64,000 nucleotides of DNA from Ciona intestinalis (Eukaryota; Chordata; Ascidiacea; Phlebobranchia; Cionidae). Positions within the stretch are counted from its first letter, which is position 1; every line of letters begins with the position of its first letter. The stretch spans positions 5,001 to 69,000 of the forward strand of contig NC_020173.2 in the NCBI RefSeq assembly GCF_000224145.3, in the 5' to 3' direction. Both the position numbers and the translations under genes were made by a program. Below, piece after piece: positions 21,998-35,559 of the stretch. A model generated the notes under the pieces. It ran no database searches. It was not told the DNA's origin and saw only the letters and a list, made by a program, of their open reading frames with translations.

Positions 21998-24900
21998 ATG
22001 GATCAAGACTTTGAACGAAGATTACTAAAGCAGCAAAATGGAACACCAATGTCTCCAATCCTATCTGTAAGATTTATTAAATATTTTTCAATATGAATTG
22101 TGCTAAATATGTTGTCTCTTTGCTTCTAAACCTAAAGTTTTACCTTGTTGTATTCAGCACGAGATGAGCTTATAGACTAATTTTTGTTGAACAGTTCTAA
22201 TATCCTATGCCTTACATCTGTTGACTTCATTAGGCCTGTGTTAACTAGATGATAAGGAAACGGAAAAGATAAGGAAAAATATCGTTATGGATTTATTAAC
22301 ATACTAACAAATGTATACTAAGACTGCAAAGACGATTAACGGTAAACATGAGCGAAATATACAAACAAAACGAAATACAATATTACAACGTTAACACAAC
22401 GAAATAAAGGCACTAGGCAAGCAAGTGACGTAACAAGCGACTCGTTCTGTAGTTTACCACACATGGATGATCAAGTAACAATGGGCGCCATAAACATATT
22501 ATATATACAATGGACAGTGACGTAGTTCGCCGACTGTAAACACAATATCATCTATCTCCCCCCAAGTTTTTAATTGTATACATTGACGAGAAAACTGATA
22601 TATTTATAAGTCGTCATTAGTTCATTCATTGGCGGCCTGTTGGTTTCGAAGTGAGCTACGTAAGTTTGGTCTTTCCTCAGTGGGTCTCAGCGGTATCTCT
22701 TTTAAACCCAGTTTGTTAAAGAGAGTGTGGGGGCGTGTCGTGGGCTTGCTTCAGTGGAATTTCCATGATGCGTTCTGGCCTCGAATTGTCCACGCTGTCC
22801 TAACAGCAGTGTTCTATTATTTTTTCAATTTCCGCCGGCCGCAAATTATGACGTCACGTATTTCCGCGAAAATTACGACTTTCGTAAATACTGTGTGCAT
22901 TCGTACGATGGTCGCTGACATAATCTCTAATCAGTGATTCAGCTAATCAGTTATAAAGTTAAACCGCACACGTAGTTTGTAATAGTATTCATGCTATTTG
23001 TACTCTACGCAAGACGTTTTAATTAAGGATATAAGAAAACGAACTATAAACACGAGAGCATAGACGTCGATTTTTTAATAATATTTGCTAAATTTTAGGT
23101 GATTTATTCACATGCTTGTTGCGTTCACATGCATAAGAATTATTTATCGTAGACGAGACAATCCTTAGGATTAGCCAATGGCAGACGGGAAAATGCAAAT
23201 ATTCAACCTGTTTTCAAGCATCTGCAGGCTAAAATCAAGGGGACAATCGCTTGTATGACGCAAATAATCAACAAGTGAATTGCTATTATGTCGTAATCAA
23301 TTGCCAGGTTAAACAATCACTATTATGATGCAATGAATCCACGTGTGAATTCTTACTATTTCGTAACGAATATGCTGCCTGGCTGGGGAAAATATTGTAA
23401 ATGAAATAATAAGCAGCGCTACTTCTAGAACAGATCTTTCTTGATTAAACTAACTTTTTTCTATTTGTCTCTTCAATTACAGTAGCAAAGATTTAGAAAT
23501 ATTTTAAACGAGAAGGCAGGATATAGCGATAAAACAGCAGTTGTTAAAACACGCTTACAGTTAAAAACAGATTATTGCAGCCCACATTGTTTAGAATGCG
23601 ATACACCGAAAAATCCTTGTCTGTTTAGCAGCAATATTGTTTAATAATCTAAATTCTAATGTAGTAATAGAGAGAGTAAACCAAACTCGCGTTAGCAGAA
23701 AATAGGCTTTCAAGAAATATACCCATCGATTGTTGGTGGGGAAGGTCTTTCTAGTGGTAAATGTTTTCAGCCGTTGCTGTTTGAACTGAGCTAAAATATG
23801 CTTTAATGCAGTGGTTCCCAAATTCTATTCCCGTACCACTTTTTGGTTCATGCAGCGTTCTCGTACCACATACTAAAATAATAGGCTTGTGAATGTTTCC
23901 AAAAAGTTGCCTGACGGCCCTGACCATTCTTACTCATTTATCGGCGGGAATTAGCTACACAAACTTTGCACTGCTTTTTTCATGGCTGCGTGTAAACTGT
24001 AAAATAAATGTTTAATTTATCGCAGCCTTCTGGCTTCTCTCTCGGACTCAAGCAGCCTAGCGCCGATCGTCAAAAATAAATAGTGTATTAGGGATGTGCC
24101 AAGCCGAGCCCGAACTCAAAAGCTCGTGCCCTAACGTCTCCTTTTTTGACGCTCGGCGCTCGGCCCAGTTTTCCGCCCTTATGCTATTGCTATAATGTTG
24201 CACGCGAGAGCGAAAAATATTAAAAATGATAAAAGTGAAGCTACTAAAAGATAACGAGACTAGTCAGTGTAGCTTTCTCTTTAATTATTTTTCGTTCGTT
24301 GTGAATTTGCTCTCTCGCAAGTAACGAATCGCAACGTCAGCGAATTTGACCGTATCGAATTACAGCCAGTGTCCAATTACACGAGCGCCCACCCAATGTT
24401 TCCGTATCTGATTTTAAATAAAAAGCCAAAAACCCGAAAACTTTTTTATAATGAAATAATATAAACTGCTGCCATGACAGCCCCCTTTTCCGCAAACACG
24501 CACGCAGCCAGAAAGTGCTAAAACACGCGTTGCATTCAATATTACACTCCTTCGCTTTGAATACAATTGTTACGTCACTTGTCCTATTGTAACGTAACTA
24601 CTAATTATGACGTTTCATAATATAACAATCGGGAGGAATGTGCCCACTTCTAACCAACCACGAGATCAAACCATCGTGTATGAGCGTCACATGTTTAAGC
24701 TATGCGCCGGCGTAGGAAATAAACGAAGACGCATGCGGTAGCATACATTTCACACCTAACAAGCGAAGCAATCGTTGTGAATTTATTCTCGTGAAAAATG
24801 ACGTAATGAAACTCTGGTTCTCGTGCGGTGCCAACAAACGATGTTTTTATGGCTTCTGTCCAAGCTCGGTCAGGACGATACTTTGTAATATCATATTACA

Positions 24901-27900
24901 ATTTCTGTTGGTTCCAATTTACTGATAGCGTCGCTCCTCGCTATTATATTTGCATTTATTAAAATTCACATAATCGCGATTTACCTGCAACAAAAATTAT
25001 ACACAAACTACAGATCGTATGGAAGCGAATAAAACACGATTGCTTTCCAACAATCTCGTTTGTGATGTAACGATCGTAATGGTTTATTAAAGTTATTCTG
25101 TCGAAAATAATCGTTTAATTATCCACGATGTACATGCGTGAAACTTGCACCAATGTTTCATTTGTTTATATTAATTTAGATACGTCCTTTTAATAATGTA
25201 ATATTAGTTTTAATTTACCGCATAAAGTAGAATACATATTAGTGTGCAAGACCAATATCTAAAGCGTTTATATCGCCTCAGAGTTAACGTTGACTGGACG
25301 TAAATATCTGTATGACAGTCCCCTTTTCAACGCGCTGGTTGCGCCACTGGCTGTAACAGTTTTAAATAATTTTGAATTAAATATTTTTTTTATATGAACT
25401 CTACATTTTGCAACAGTGGGAATTACGAATCGAGACGTCTCTTTAACCGCAAACCACGTGTTCTGTATTACTTTGATTAGCGACACTTTTCGGCTGAACA
25501 GGAACGCATTCTCGAACGCCTTTCTCCTTGATGACGTCATAAGTGCTCAGGCTCGTGCCGAGCTTTTTGTTGAAGCCCGGCGAACCCGAGCTTTAACAAC
25601 TTCAGCACATCTCTATAGTGTATATTTTTGCCCTATCAGCATTAGCCAGATTTTATTATCTGCAAAAGTTGAAAGTAGTAGTGCAGCCATAAAAAATATA
25701 ATGGTTTCAAATATGTTTATAAAGAAGGGCTGCCAAGCTATATCTTTGTTCCGAAATAACACAGGTTTTCTGGTGGAGAATAGGAGGGGGGTAGTGTAAC
25801 TCTATGGTTTAGCCAGTGCATTTTGAGTTTTTGACATGTAAAATCGTGAAGTATTTTGTAAAAAAAGGATTTTGTAAAAATAAAACCAAAAAAATATAAA
25901 TAAATAGTTTTAATGTTTTTAAAAATACGGATGATTATTTTAATAACCTTATTAAATAGCTACCTACAAAGACATTTACTTTGTCTTGGTCGTTTTAAAA
26001 ACTTACAAATGAAAGCAAGTTACGTTAATTTCTGCCAGCTGATTTCGTTCCTGCCAAAACACACGCAACCTTGCGCACGCACTTACACTCGGGCAGACGG
26101 GTGCACGAACCGGTGCATTCGCATCAATGGTTTCTGGAGTTTTATATCACCTCTTTACAAGACAAGTCTGTGAAGGGTAAGCATACAAATTTGTTGATAC
26201 GCCGGCCTATTTAACATTCGTTATGAAATTCACTTGTCCCACGGACTTTTTTAGTTGTCTGGGACAAGCGTTAATGTCGAGCTCTGGACATTCCTGTCAG
26301 CTATCACTATCAGCATGGGCTAGGTTATTCCTTTATAATGTGTTTAGGAGGCGAACTTTTTAGCCAAGCTTGACCGGGTGCTAATACCTTCATGAAGAAG
26401 AAAAACACGTTTCTGCTGTTTGCAGAGTTGCGGTTAAATACCGCTTTATAAAGATCATGCAAGATGACGCCTTTCGTGACGTTGCAATTGTACTATTCAT
26501 ATAAAAAAAATATTTAAAAGTTATTTTTATTTAGTAAAGCAGTGTTAATTACAGACTATGAAAAATAAAAGTTTCAGATATTTTGCTTTTATTTAATAAA
26601 TTGATTACGGGACCAGTGGTCACTCGTAATTTGTTGACTTTGCAATTCTTTACTATCTAGAGAGTTCAGTTTTTAACGACTTAAAAAACTAATATACTGA
26701 AAGAGGAAAGTCAGCTGTCTTGTCTTGATTTTCTTTTGGTTGTTTTACTTTTCTTATTTGTACTATTTTTTCCTCGTGTGCATTATTATTACAGATCAGT
26801 CTTCAAATCTTTCTTTACCCAAATAGAGAGTTTTAAAAAGTCTGGTCTGGGAATTCATAAGCTTTTTATCTTAGGTTCACATTTTGTTATATACTTTTAA
26901 ATTGTGTTTTCGTTTATTTAAACAACATTAAATTTGAATTAAAGCTGAAATATAAAACTATTTGTTAATTCTCCACAGCCATCATCATCTTCGTTTGGTA
27001 ACCGACATCACTCACGGTCACTTCCACCATCACCAAGTGGTTTGTCACCTGTCAAACCTGAACGATGTAGTGACCGCTTTATACCAGCACGTGCAGGAGC
27101 GCGATGGCATATTGATTTTAACATGATATATGACAAGGGTTCCAGCAAATCACCCCAAAATAAACCAAATAGTAATCAGCAAAATACAACTCAAACCAAT
27201 CCAAATTCACCTCAGCCTCAAACTCAATCATCTGCTGGACCAAATCGTAAAACAAGAGATGCTAGTGAAAATGGACAAGGTAGACACAAATTTAATATTC
27301 TTTTTGTTTAGCAGTTTCACTGCCAAACTGGTAAACTACATATATTAACAAGCAGGTACGCCAATTTCTTAAATATCCGGGGTATGCAGAGCGCACCTGC
27401 GCGTTGACTATGGTTAAGTGGTCTACAGGTCTAGGGCTGCTGACTAAATTTATGTTGCTAAAATTATAAAAATATCTAAATACTGATGTAGGGATGCACA
27501 TTACAGAATAATAAGGTATTCTAGGATATCCTAGAATACTTTAATTCGAATCTAGAATTCCGAATCTAGAATTTCGAATCTTTTTATATTTATAGGAAAA
27601 AAAAAATTTACCCACAAAAGTCAGTTTATTGACCCTTTCATAACAGCCTTGTTGGATCTTGAGTTGTAAAATGATCAAAAATTGTACTATTGAGTAGTTT
27701 TTGCGTCATGAAACGTATAGCAGGCTATGAAAAGACGTTACGAAACGTTTACTCTCGAAAGTCCCACAAACACAAAAATATTTTTTTTCAAAATTAATAA
27801 GTTTCAAAAATTGTTAATATAGTATATGAGATGACGTGTAATGACGTCATTAAACAGTATACCGAATCCCGTAATTAGATTCGAATACAAAAGGATTCGA

Positions 27901-30900
27901 ATCTCACGGATTCGAAATTCTGTAATGTGCATCCCTATACTGATGCCACATACAATTTGAACATATATAATATATATATATCATATTTATATATAACTTT
28001 AAACCTTGTGTTGTAGACAGCTTAATGTACCAATGCTTGCTAAGAAACGAGTTACTTGGATCTGAGATAGATCGATTAAAAGACAACCAATTAGAAGGAA
28101 GAAAAGTTTGCAGTAGCCCTGGCTCAGAGAAAAAGAATTTATTTAAGGTATATAATATAAATATTTATGTTTATGTATATTATATATTGTTTAAACTTAA
28201 TTTCTACTTTTTTAAATGTTAACATAATTGTATCAATTCGTAACATTTTGTTGTCATCTGTCATACTACTTAATAATGTTGTACTTTGACGCAATCTCTG
28301 TCTGTAAGGCAGTCTTAATAGCTTTGATTACATACATTTTAAAAATAAGCTTGATTGCACTGTACAATTATAGCAGCATGCCAAATGATTTCTCATGAAA
28401 AATCATTAATTGACATACATAGGCACCAAAGTTTTAATTAACCAGTTTAGGCAAACTCATAGTTACAAATATTAACACTGGTTATGGTTTACCTTTTGTA
28501 TTACCCGTTATGCAGCAGGTTAATCGTTTGGGTTACAGTAGTGCTTGTAACCTATTGAAAGGTCGTCAAACTTGCAGGTGCAGGCTTGCGCAATATCCTA
28601 CGATCTTTGTTTTCGTCACAATGATGATTGTGAACTAATGTATTGCCGGTTTGCCGCAAGTTGGTATTTCTAAACGTATTACCTTTCGGTAATGGATGTA
28701 CATCACAATACAGCTTGTGGTGTAACAGTTAGGTTGGTGGTTGTATGTATAACTAGCAGTTACGTAAGGCCAGTTAAATCGTAGAGACTCGAACTTCAAT
28801 CGTTGACTTGTAATTGGGAATGGTTTATAAAATGCTTAAATCGTTTATGTATGTTTATTTCATTATGGACCAGTTAATAGGCGACGTGCCAAATTCCAGG
28901 TGAGGCATTTGCCTAACCTGTCTGACTGAGTTATGCACCTATGTTGACATGACATGTATATGTTCAAAACTGGAGGAAAAAACAAAATTAATTAAACATG
29001 CGTCAATCATGTATCACAACACACGATTAAAGCTGTGTTCGCCTATCACCGATCAAAGCAGCACTGCCGCCACGATTTCTCTTCGTTTTAAGAGACGCAC
29101 TTATCAGGGTAAGGTTTGCGAGCGAGAATAATGTTTCACATGTAGAAATAATCGACGTGTGAATTGCCATTGTGTCGTAATGAATCCAGGCGTGAATCCT
29201 TACTATTTCGTAACAAACATGCTGCTTGGTTGAGGAAAATATTATATATAAATATAAAGCAGTGACCGACCCGATTTAAGTAGTTTATTCCCGTCTGTTT
29301 AACAGGAAAATTACATTTATTTGACACGCAACTGTTAGGAAGGCAATTCATGACATGTGCCCGTCTTAGAAAAAAGAACACCTATTTCTATGGTTTAATT
29401 TTATCCTGGTTCGCGTGTTTTAAGTTTAATTCGAATTGTTTTTGGCGTTTCGGGAGAAAAGCAGCTTTGGAAGTAGACGTTAGACGACATTTAAAACGTA
29501 GAAATGACTAGTAAACATTACATTCTCACACAATAATAGAATTGTAGCCGTAACAATTGGCGATTTTGCAATTATTTGATAAAGTTAAATATATTTATTT
29601 AAGAAGATTTTAGGAATAATTTGCTTTTATAATTGGAAAATCCAGGGTTGCTGCAACCCCTGCAAATTTCTCAGGGTAGGCCTGCATACCCTGCACCATA
29701 TAAATCGACGCCAGTGCACAGTAGTGACTAGTGACATATGACCTACCTACAGCATGTTATAATCTTGTTTTTTTCACTATTTTATGCTAGGGAAAACCCC
29801 AAGCCCTAACCCTTAACCTATCCCTAACCCCTAAATCCAAAAAAAAACTAACAAATTACGTAATCTGTAACGTAGAAATCAAAGGTGGTAATACGCATTT
29901 TATGACGTAATAATCTAACCTTTGACGGCTTGTTTGGAAAATACGATGACGCAGCCTGATTTCGTGCATTTTCTAAGTTAATTTTCGATAGGAACACCAG
30001 AGTTTTTTTTAAAAAGATTATACAGCGGGTATCAGGGAGACGCAAGAAACATTTTGAGACCAAAAATTTTACTGGTCACCAGCGGCAGTATTACCAAAAA
30101 ATCTTCCAAAAATGTTTTATTGATTTCTGTAATAATTTACATTGCCTTTGTTACGTCATAAGAATAATTATGACTGTCACAGCATCAGTCAACCTTCCAC
30201 CCTTGTTACTCTGGTATAGGGGTTATTTACCACGACAAGATTCAACAAAATAAACTGGGAAACTTTGTCTTTTACTACGCAATCACGAGTTCAATCTGTT
30301 CTAGAATCATTGTTTATTACCAGCATAATTATGTGTCGAACTTCTTGACCTAACAGTATTCGTTATAACTGCATTTTTGCCAATAGGAGTCGCGTCACAA
30401 ATATAGTGAGGAAAACCTTGCTTGATGGCCCGTTGCAAAATTATGATTTCACATATTGGCCCGCGATTTTAAAAGTTTGGGAACCCCTGTTGTAATGCAA
30501 TATTTCTCAAACTTTACTGTGTTTGATGTGGCGGCAAACAAATTTATAAAATCTTTAGTATACTTTTCCTATATCTAAGTTTGAGCCAATTAAATGCAGC
30601 AATTAATAATGTTTTCAGTATTCCCTTCGAATGAAGAGAGTCGATTGCAATGAATCAACATCCCCCTATTCATTATCTCCTATTGGATGTAAAAGGTTGG
30701 TAGACTAATATTATTGTTTACAAAATTTATTTCAAAGAATAATTACAATTCAGTCAAAAGTTACTTCGATCTCCACGAAAACCAATGCGAAAAATCCCAA
30801 AAGTTCCTTTCAAAGTGCTTGATGCCCCAGAACTACAAGATGACTTCTACCTCAATTTGGTTGATTGGTCGTCTTCTAATATATTGAGGTGAATGATTAT

Positions 30901-33900
30901 CAAGCTCAGCCCGATCGTTACGAAACGGCGTTATCAAAGAATATTGTTTCACTACAGAAAATGTTTTTATATCAAATTATTTTTATACTATGAAATGGGA
31001 TACGAATAAGTATAAGAATCCGGGTTTTAATTTTCAATATTTTTTCCTACACAGCGTTGGTCTTGGTGCATGTGTGTATTTATGGAGTGCATGTACAAGT
31101 CAAGTAACAAGGTTGTGTGATCTTGGCTCAGAGGAAGACTCTGTAACTTCTGTTAATTGGAACGACAGGGTGATTACTTTTATTAATAGATTAGCACTGC
31201 ACTGTTGAGCTAAATCATTTAATATATGACCAAGTAATAAATATGCATTTACTGACACGATAGTAATAAGATAATTTATGTAATGTTGGAATCATTTCTA
31301 AGTTCTTTTATTGCTGTATGATTAAATGTAACTTGCTTTATATTTATGTGGCTGGAAAACGTCAGTCATAAATGTTTTGATTCCTCACTTTGTAGGTGAT
31401 TGTTTTAATGTATGACTAGCTATTTAGACAACTTATTAGTGACCATTCGAATTTGTCACCTATGGCCACAATGTTAGCAGTGACAAACCATTGAACCCAC
31501 ATCTTTAGACATGGAGAGTCTTGTGCACTAACCACTATACCTCTCCGAACTGCTCTTACTCAGTTTTTCTACTAATGTTTTCAAATCTTTTTTGTTTACA
31601 CTGACTATCTAAAAATCTATATTTTGTCCTATCATCCCTTTAAGATTTGTTTGAAACTCTGGTTTGTTTGTTTAAGGGGAACCTAGTTGCTGTAGGAACC
31701 CATAAAGGTTATGTACAAGTTTGGGATGCACTTGCCAACAAAAAGATTAAGCAATTAGAAGGTCATACTGCACGTGTTGGTGCACTGGCATGGAATGGTG
31801 AACAGTTGTCGTCTGGCAGCAGGGACCGGATTATTCTTCAGCGTGATATTCGCTCCGCATCAGCAGTGACACCGGGAAATTCTGATAAAAAACTTGCAGG
31901 TCATCGTCAGGAAGTAAGTAACTGTTACTGCAATGACTATTTAAAATGTTTTCTATATATCTGTCCGTTGGCGAAGCACAGTTGATTAGCGCGCCTGCCT
32001 CAAACTAATAGGTAATGGATTCAAGGCTTGCCGTTGCTACCTTACTGGGCGTATGTGTCATTTGGCAAGAAACTTAACGACAATTGCTCCAACCCAGTGG
32101 CCACTAATGGGTTGTCCAAATCATCAGCCACACATAAAAAAATTAAAAAATTCACAAAAAAATAATCACCTACAAAGTAAGATACTTGGTAACCTGTAAG
32201 CTGGTGCAAGATGTATGAACATTCGTGTTATAACGACTGTCGCTTTCGGGCCACTCGAAAGTAAAGTAAGTTAACATTCATTCATTCAATGCTTATTTAA
32301 ACATTTTACAATTTCATAGAAACAACTAATGTTATTTTGAAATTGCAATACAACTTTTTCAATGATTTATTCTATACTGCACACCTGGACCAAGTGTTCA
32401 ATCATATATATATTTTACTAGTCACTACTAATTATCAAAAAAAGTTTCTATATAGTGGGGTGGGGAAGATGGGACACCTTTAGCACATAATTTTTAAATA
32501 TCCTAATTGTGTTTTAAACAATTAAGAACGGTGTATGGGAGCCGTGACCATACGGTTTAATAATTCTTTGAATGTTTTTGTTTACTACCAAATGAGACAA
32601 TAAAATGGAATGAAAAGGTGTCCCATCTTCCCCCACCCTACCATATATTTTTAAACTGAGTCTGTGTGGTATCATTTCTGATTAATTCATTATAAAAATT
32701 GTGTAGTGTAATAGATTTTTAATATTTTTACGATATGCTGCCTGCATAACATGTCAACCATTTACTCAGGTTTGTGGTTTGAAATGGTCACCTGATCGAC
32801 AGCATTTAGCTTCTGGTGGAAACGATAACAGATTACTTGTGTGGAATGCAAGTACATCATCGGCATATCAACACCAACCAATGCAAACATACTGTGAACA
32901 TCTGGCAGCTGTTAAGGCTATTGCTTGGTCCCCTCATCAACATGGCTTGCTTGCTTCTGGTGGTGGAACAGCTGATAGGTATTCAGTGTGTGGAATTAAA
33001 TTAAATGTTATGAGTCTACATTAGCTTATTCTGCAAATTAAAGTAAACAATAAAAGCTAATACCACAAAGTAGGTAATTCAAATTTGACAACAATAATTT
33101 TTATTTTAGGATGCACTGGTAACATTTGGTTCTTCTTGTTGAAACGCAAGCTTTTGTCTTATAATGTAGAACAGTGTGGAAATTTTTTTTGCTATGTTTA
33201 AAATTGATTTTTTAATAAAACTAATGTTACGGGTATGGTGGATCTGAACCACCTGTACACCAGTTATAAAATTTCACATGCGTTCATATTTAGTTGTCAC
33301 TTGTCACATTTGTCAGTTTCATTAGAAAAATGTTAAATATTTTCTTCCTGCATTTTCGGTGACAAATTTAACCAATTTTAACTTGCTTATGAAATATGTG
33401 ACAGATGTATACGATTCTGGAACACTTTAACACAGCAACCATTACAATGTGTTGATACTGGATCACAAGTTTGTAACCTTGCATGGTCAAAACATGCAAG
33501 TGAACTCGTTTCAACGCATGGCTACAGTCAAAATCAAATCTTACTCTGGAAATATCCATCACTAAAACAAGTTGCAAAGCTGACCGGTCACACCTACCGT
33601 GTGTTATACCTGGTAAACATTTCATGGCTTGTTACTGCACTTATTATATGGTTTATTGTGAGACTAAATAGTAAAAATTAAAATGATAAATTTACAAATT
33701 CCACAACAATTTTTTTTTAATTAAAATTTGTTTTATGAACCCCTATGTTTGATAATTTGATACATAAAACACATCAGGAATGAATAAAAGAAAAGGAATA
33801 AACAAATAATATTCTCTAATGTTTACATGACAGGCCACTTCCCCTGATGGCGAAGCAATAGTTACTGGTGCTGGCGATGAAACGTTGAGATTTTGGAATG

Positions 33901-33968
33901 TTTTCTCTAAATCTCCATCAACGAAAGATTCAACTTCAGTCCTTAACTTATTTACAAGCATTCGCTAG
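21998..33968 (+). CDS. FZR1: Cdh1 / Fizzy-related, APC/C co-activator
   Basis: WD40 activator that recruits D-box and KEN-box substrates to the anaphase-promoting complex in late mitosis and G1. Ten exons: 21998-22066, 26979-27279, 28017-28147, 30619-30695, 30754-30888, 31055-31169, 31677-31913, 32770-32978, 33405-33612, 33834-33968, encoding 538 residues (human about 496). All are GT-AG with agreeing phases. The start [10 protein letters not shown] matches the vertebrate N-terminus. The C-box DRFIPAR is at about residues 54-60. [26 protein letters not shown] begins near residue 194. Seven WD blades follow, with the very conserved [53 protein letters not shown] and CIRFWNTLT segments. The protein ends in the Ile-Arg tail that docks on TPR subunits (Cdc27). 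The Cdc20 paralogue is less likely because of the start and the C-box spacing. The extra length is a Gln/Asn/Ser-rich insert in exon 2. Confidence 0.97.
22225..22940 (-). mobile_element. Possible degraded LTR-retrotransposon end
   Basis: In Cdh1 intron 1. A run of C at about 22557-22563 could be the complement of a polypurine tract next to an LTR-like AT-rich block (22225-22555). The following GC-richer block has no intact frame. Weakly supported. Confidence 0.25.
23185..23410. mobile_element. Fold-back family fragment
   Basis: Matches 2885-3075 closely (caacctgttttcaa, aatcaaggggacaatcg, ttactatttcgtaa). Lies in Cdh1 intron 1. Confidence 0.65.
24089..25615. mobile_element. hAT-like non-autonomous element with perfect 8-bp target duplication
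   Basis: The ends tagggatgtgc / gcacatctcta are inverted repeats with one mismatch. The flanks are the identical octamer tagtgtat (24081-24088 and 25616-25623). It is 1,527 bp long and no transposase frame survives. Copies at 7358-8724 and 54969-55594 define the family. It lies in Cdh1 intron 1. Confidence 0.88.
25800..26978. other. End of Cdh1 intron 1, nothing recognised
   Basis: AT-rich sequence without a repeat or exon that I can support. Confidence 0.4.
27489..27937. mobile_element. hAT-like MITE with exact 20-bp TIRs and 8-bp target duplication
   Basis: Begins tagggatgcacattacagaa and ends with its exact inverse. The flanking octamer tactgatg is identical on both sides (27481-27488 and 27938-27945). 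The interior is built from short repeats of attcgaatc and tctagaat. No frame. In Cdh1 intron 2. Confidence 0.9.
28210..29020. other. Cdh1 intron 3, nothing recognised
   Basis: No exon, RNA or clear repeat. Confidence 0.35.
29030..29760. mobile_element. Fold-back family copy without the 1.1-kb insertion
   Basis: 29136-29395 is the reverse of 3490-3790, and 29387-29730 is the reverse of 1800-2345, with no gap between. It therefore records the structure before the insertion at 2348-3486. 29030-29110 also matches 3830-3900 in reverse. Confidence 0.7.
30152..30490. mobile_element. hAT-type MITE (…AAGTTTGGGAACCCCTG end), left end lost
   Basis: Nearly identical to 20790-21100 (gtcataagaat...gactgtca, caaccttccacccttgttac). 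The right end aagtttgggaacccctg is intact, the left end missing. In Cdh1 intron 3. Confidence 0.7.
31400..31552 (-). repeat. tRNA-derived SINE fragment
   Basis: Reverse strand shows a tRNA-like A-box (gtatagtggttagtgc) and gtgggttcaatgg, followed by a diverged gtcactaataagttg block. In a Cdh1 intron. Confidence 0.5.
31961..32285 (+). repeat. tRNA-derived SINE
   Basis: tRNA-like head (ttagcgcgcctgcc, attcaaggcttg), then gctccaacccagtgg and the 3' block with gtaagctgg, ending cattcattcatt. In the intron between Cdh1 exons 7 and 8. Confidence 0.75.
32455..32642. mobile_element. Short MITE, gggaagatgggacac family
   Basis: About 190 bp with ~28-bp inverted ends (tagtggggtggggaagatgg and its inverse near 32640). 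Flanked by TA. The centre has no similarity to the 1.3-kb family members. Confidence 0.75.
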
Positions 33969-35525
33969 TATTATGTTACTTGCACATGTTCTTGTGTTAT
34001 TTATAGTTAAGTTTATTATTGAGTGGAAAGCGTAACAATCTGTTTAAATATTTTAATTTGCCTGCCATGTGTTGGTAGGTAAAGTTTCAATTTATTTTAT
34101 CTTTAATGGCGCGGTGAATTGTTCTTTGTGTCATTTTTTGTGTTTATTTATTATTTAATCAAAGTTGACAAAGTAAATGGCACACTATTTTAAAACTAAG
34201 TAAGAATTAGTAAATTCCACTAAAACAAAACAGTTAAACCGCAAATATAAAACAATAATATTCAAAACCAAAATATCAGAAGGAACAGGCATGCACTGTG
34301 ACTTTAAATAGATTGTTGACACTTTTGAGTTGTTTTTTTTTATCAATGAATGAAATTAAGTATATTACTATATGCTGATTCAGTTTTAAGCAGCTCGCTT
34401 GCTGAGCTTATGCAAGCGTACTGCCATACGCAATTGCAGTGTTATACAGATTATTAAAGTTAATGGCCCTCTGTCTTAGTTAATTAATTTTATTCTAGCT
34501 ATAAGTTTTAACGTTGTGCTGACCTTTTTATTGTATACATATTGATTTTTTTCAATTATCCCAAACAATTTCACTTGCAAACAACATAAAATATTTGATG
34601 TATTTATTTTATTTGTACCATATCTAATCCATATTTTAAACATCAGTTTTGTTTGTTATTAGTTTTCTGTTAAGTATTTGCACCTCCCACGTTTACTGAT
34701 TTTTGCGAAGGTAACACACAATACAGGATGTAATGATCATCGGTGACGTTCTGATGAGTTCTGTAGGAATGAAACGTAAATTTATGAAAAATGTTAGGTT
34801 TAAGTCTGGCTAAGTGGCGTGTACAGTAATTATAAAGCACTACTTGCGTGTAAAGGGGTAATAAAGGAAGTGTGACGTATTTGTGCCTTTATTGTCACTC
34901 GAGCCTGAGTGAGCTCGTGTTACAGCCTCAGGTTTAGTTTTAGAATTGTATTTTTCTGAGCAGACCTTAAGGTTTGATTTTGTAGAACAATTTGAACACG
35001 GTTTAATACCAGAGTTTTTTCGATGTAATTCTAAACGGTTTGGATTGCTTAACACTTCAACGAAATGAACAATGTCTTGCTTGGTACTGTGGTAGGTTGG
35101 GCAGAATTTGTGAAAGGTCAACGCTCGTTCACGTTACGTAGTGTGGTATCCTGTTTGTAATGTAATTGAACTATTTACATACTCATTGTTCAGCGCCTGA
35201 TCAAACAGCATAGCACACAGTATAGAGGTGTGCAAAGTCACACAATTTTTTTCTTATTCCAGCAGTCTGTGTAACACAAACCTGCGTTGGGTTTAGTTGC
35301 ACCCACAGTATTTAACAAAAAAAACGTAGGGACGTTTAAAAGGTGTATAAAGGATTTAGTAGCTTGTACAGTATATGATAGTGAAAGTCCATTTCCAATA
35401 ATGTTAATGTTTAAACTGGTCCGCGATTACTTTCGCTTTTAAAATCACATAACTAATGGTTCTACAAAATCAGTTCAAAAAGTACCCGCATTTTCCCTCT
35501 TATCTTTACATTGTAGAGCAAGCAG
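33969..35525. other. Cdh1-NHL intergenic region
   Basis: No clear AATAAA just past the Cdh1 stop; an ATTAAA occurs near 34453. Apart from the doubtful minus-strand frame at 34840-35121, nothing is recognised. Confidence 0.4.
34840..35121 (-). CDS. Short open frame in the Cdh1-NHL intergenic region
   Basis: A 93-residue frame, Ser/Lys/Asn-rich, with a cluster CSNCSTKSNLKVC. It is on the same strand as the 35989-36225 frame and could be a later exon of one small gene. No family is recognised and no splice link is demonstrable. Confidence 0.15.
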   Translation of the reverse strand: MTFHKFCPTYHSTKQDIVHFVEVLSNPNRLELHRKNSGIKPCSNCSTKSNLKVCSEKYNSKTKPEAVTRAHSGSSDNKGTNTSHFLYYPFTRK

Positions 35526-35533
35526 TATATATA
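35526..35533 (+). promoter_or_regulatory. TATA-like box before NHL-gene exon 1
   Basis: tatatata 27 bases before the ATG at 35560. If used, the 5' leader would be only a few bases long, so trans-splicing or another promoter is possible. Confidence 0.25.
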
Positions 35534-35559
35534 GACATATAGACGCAAGTATAGTGAAA

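Noticed and set aside
22629..22937. 102-codon plus frame in Cdh1 intron 1
   Set aside because: Starts from TTG rather than ATG and sits in a probable degraded retroelement.
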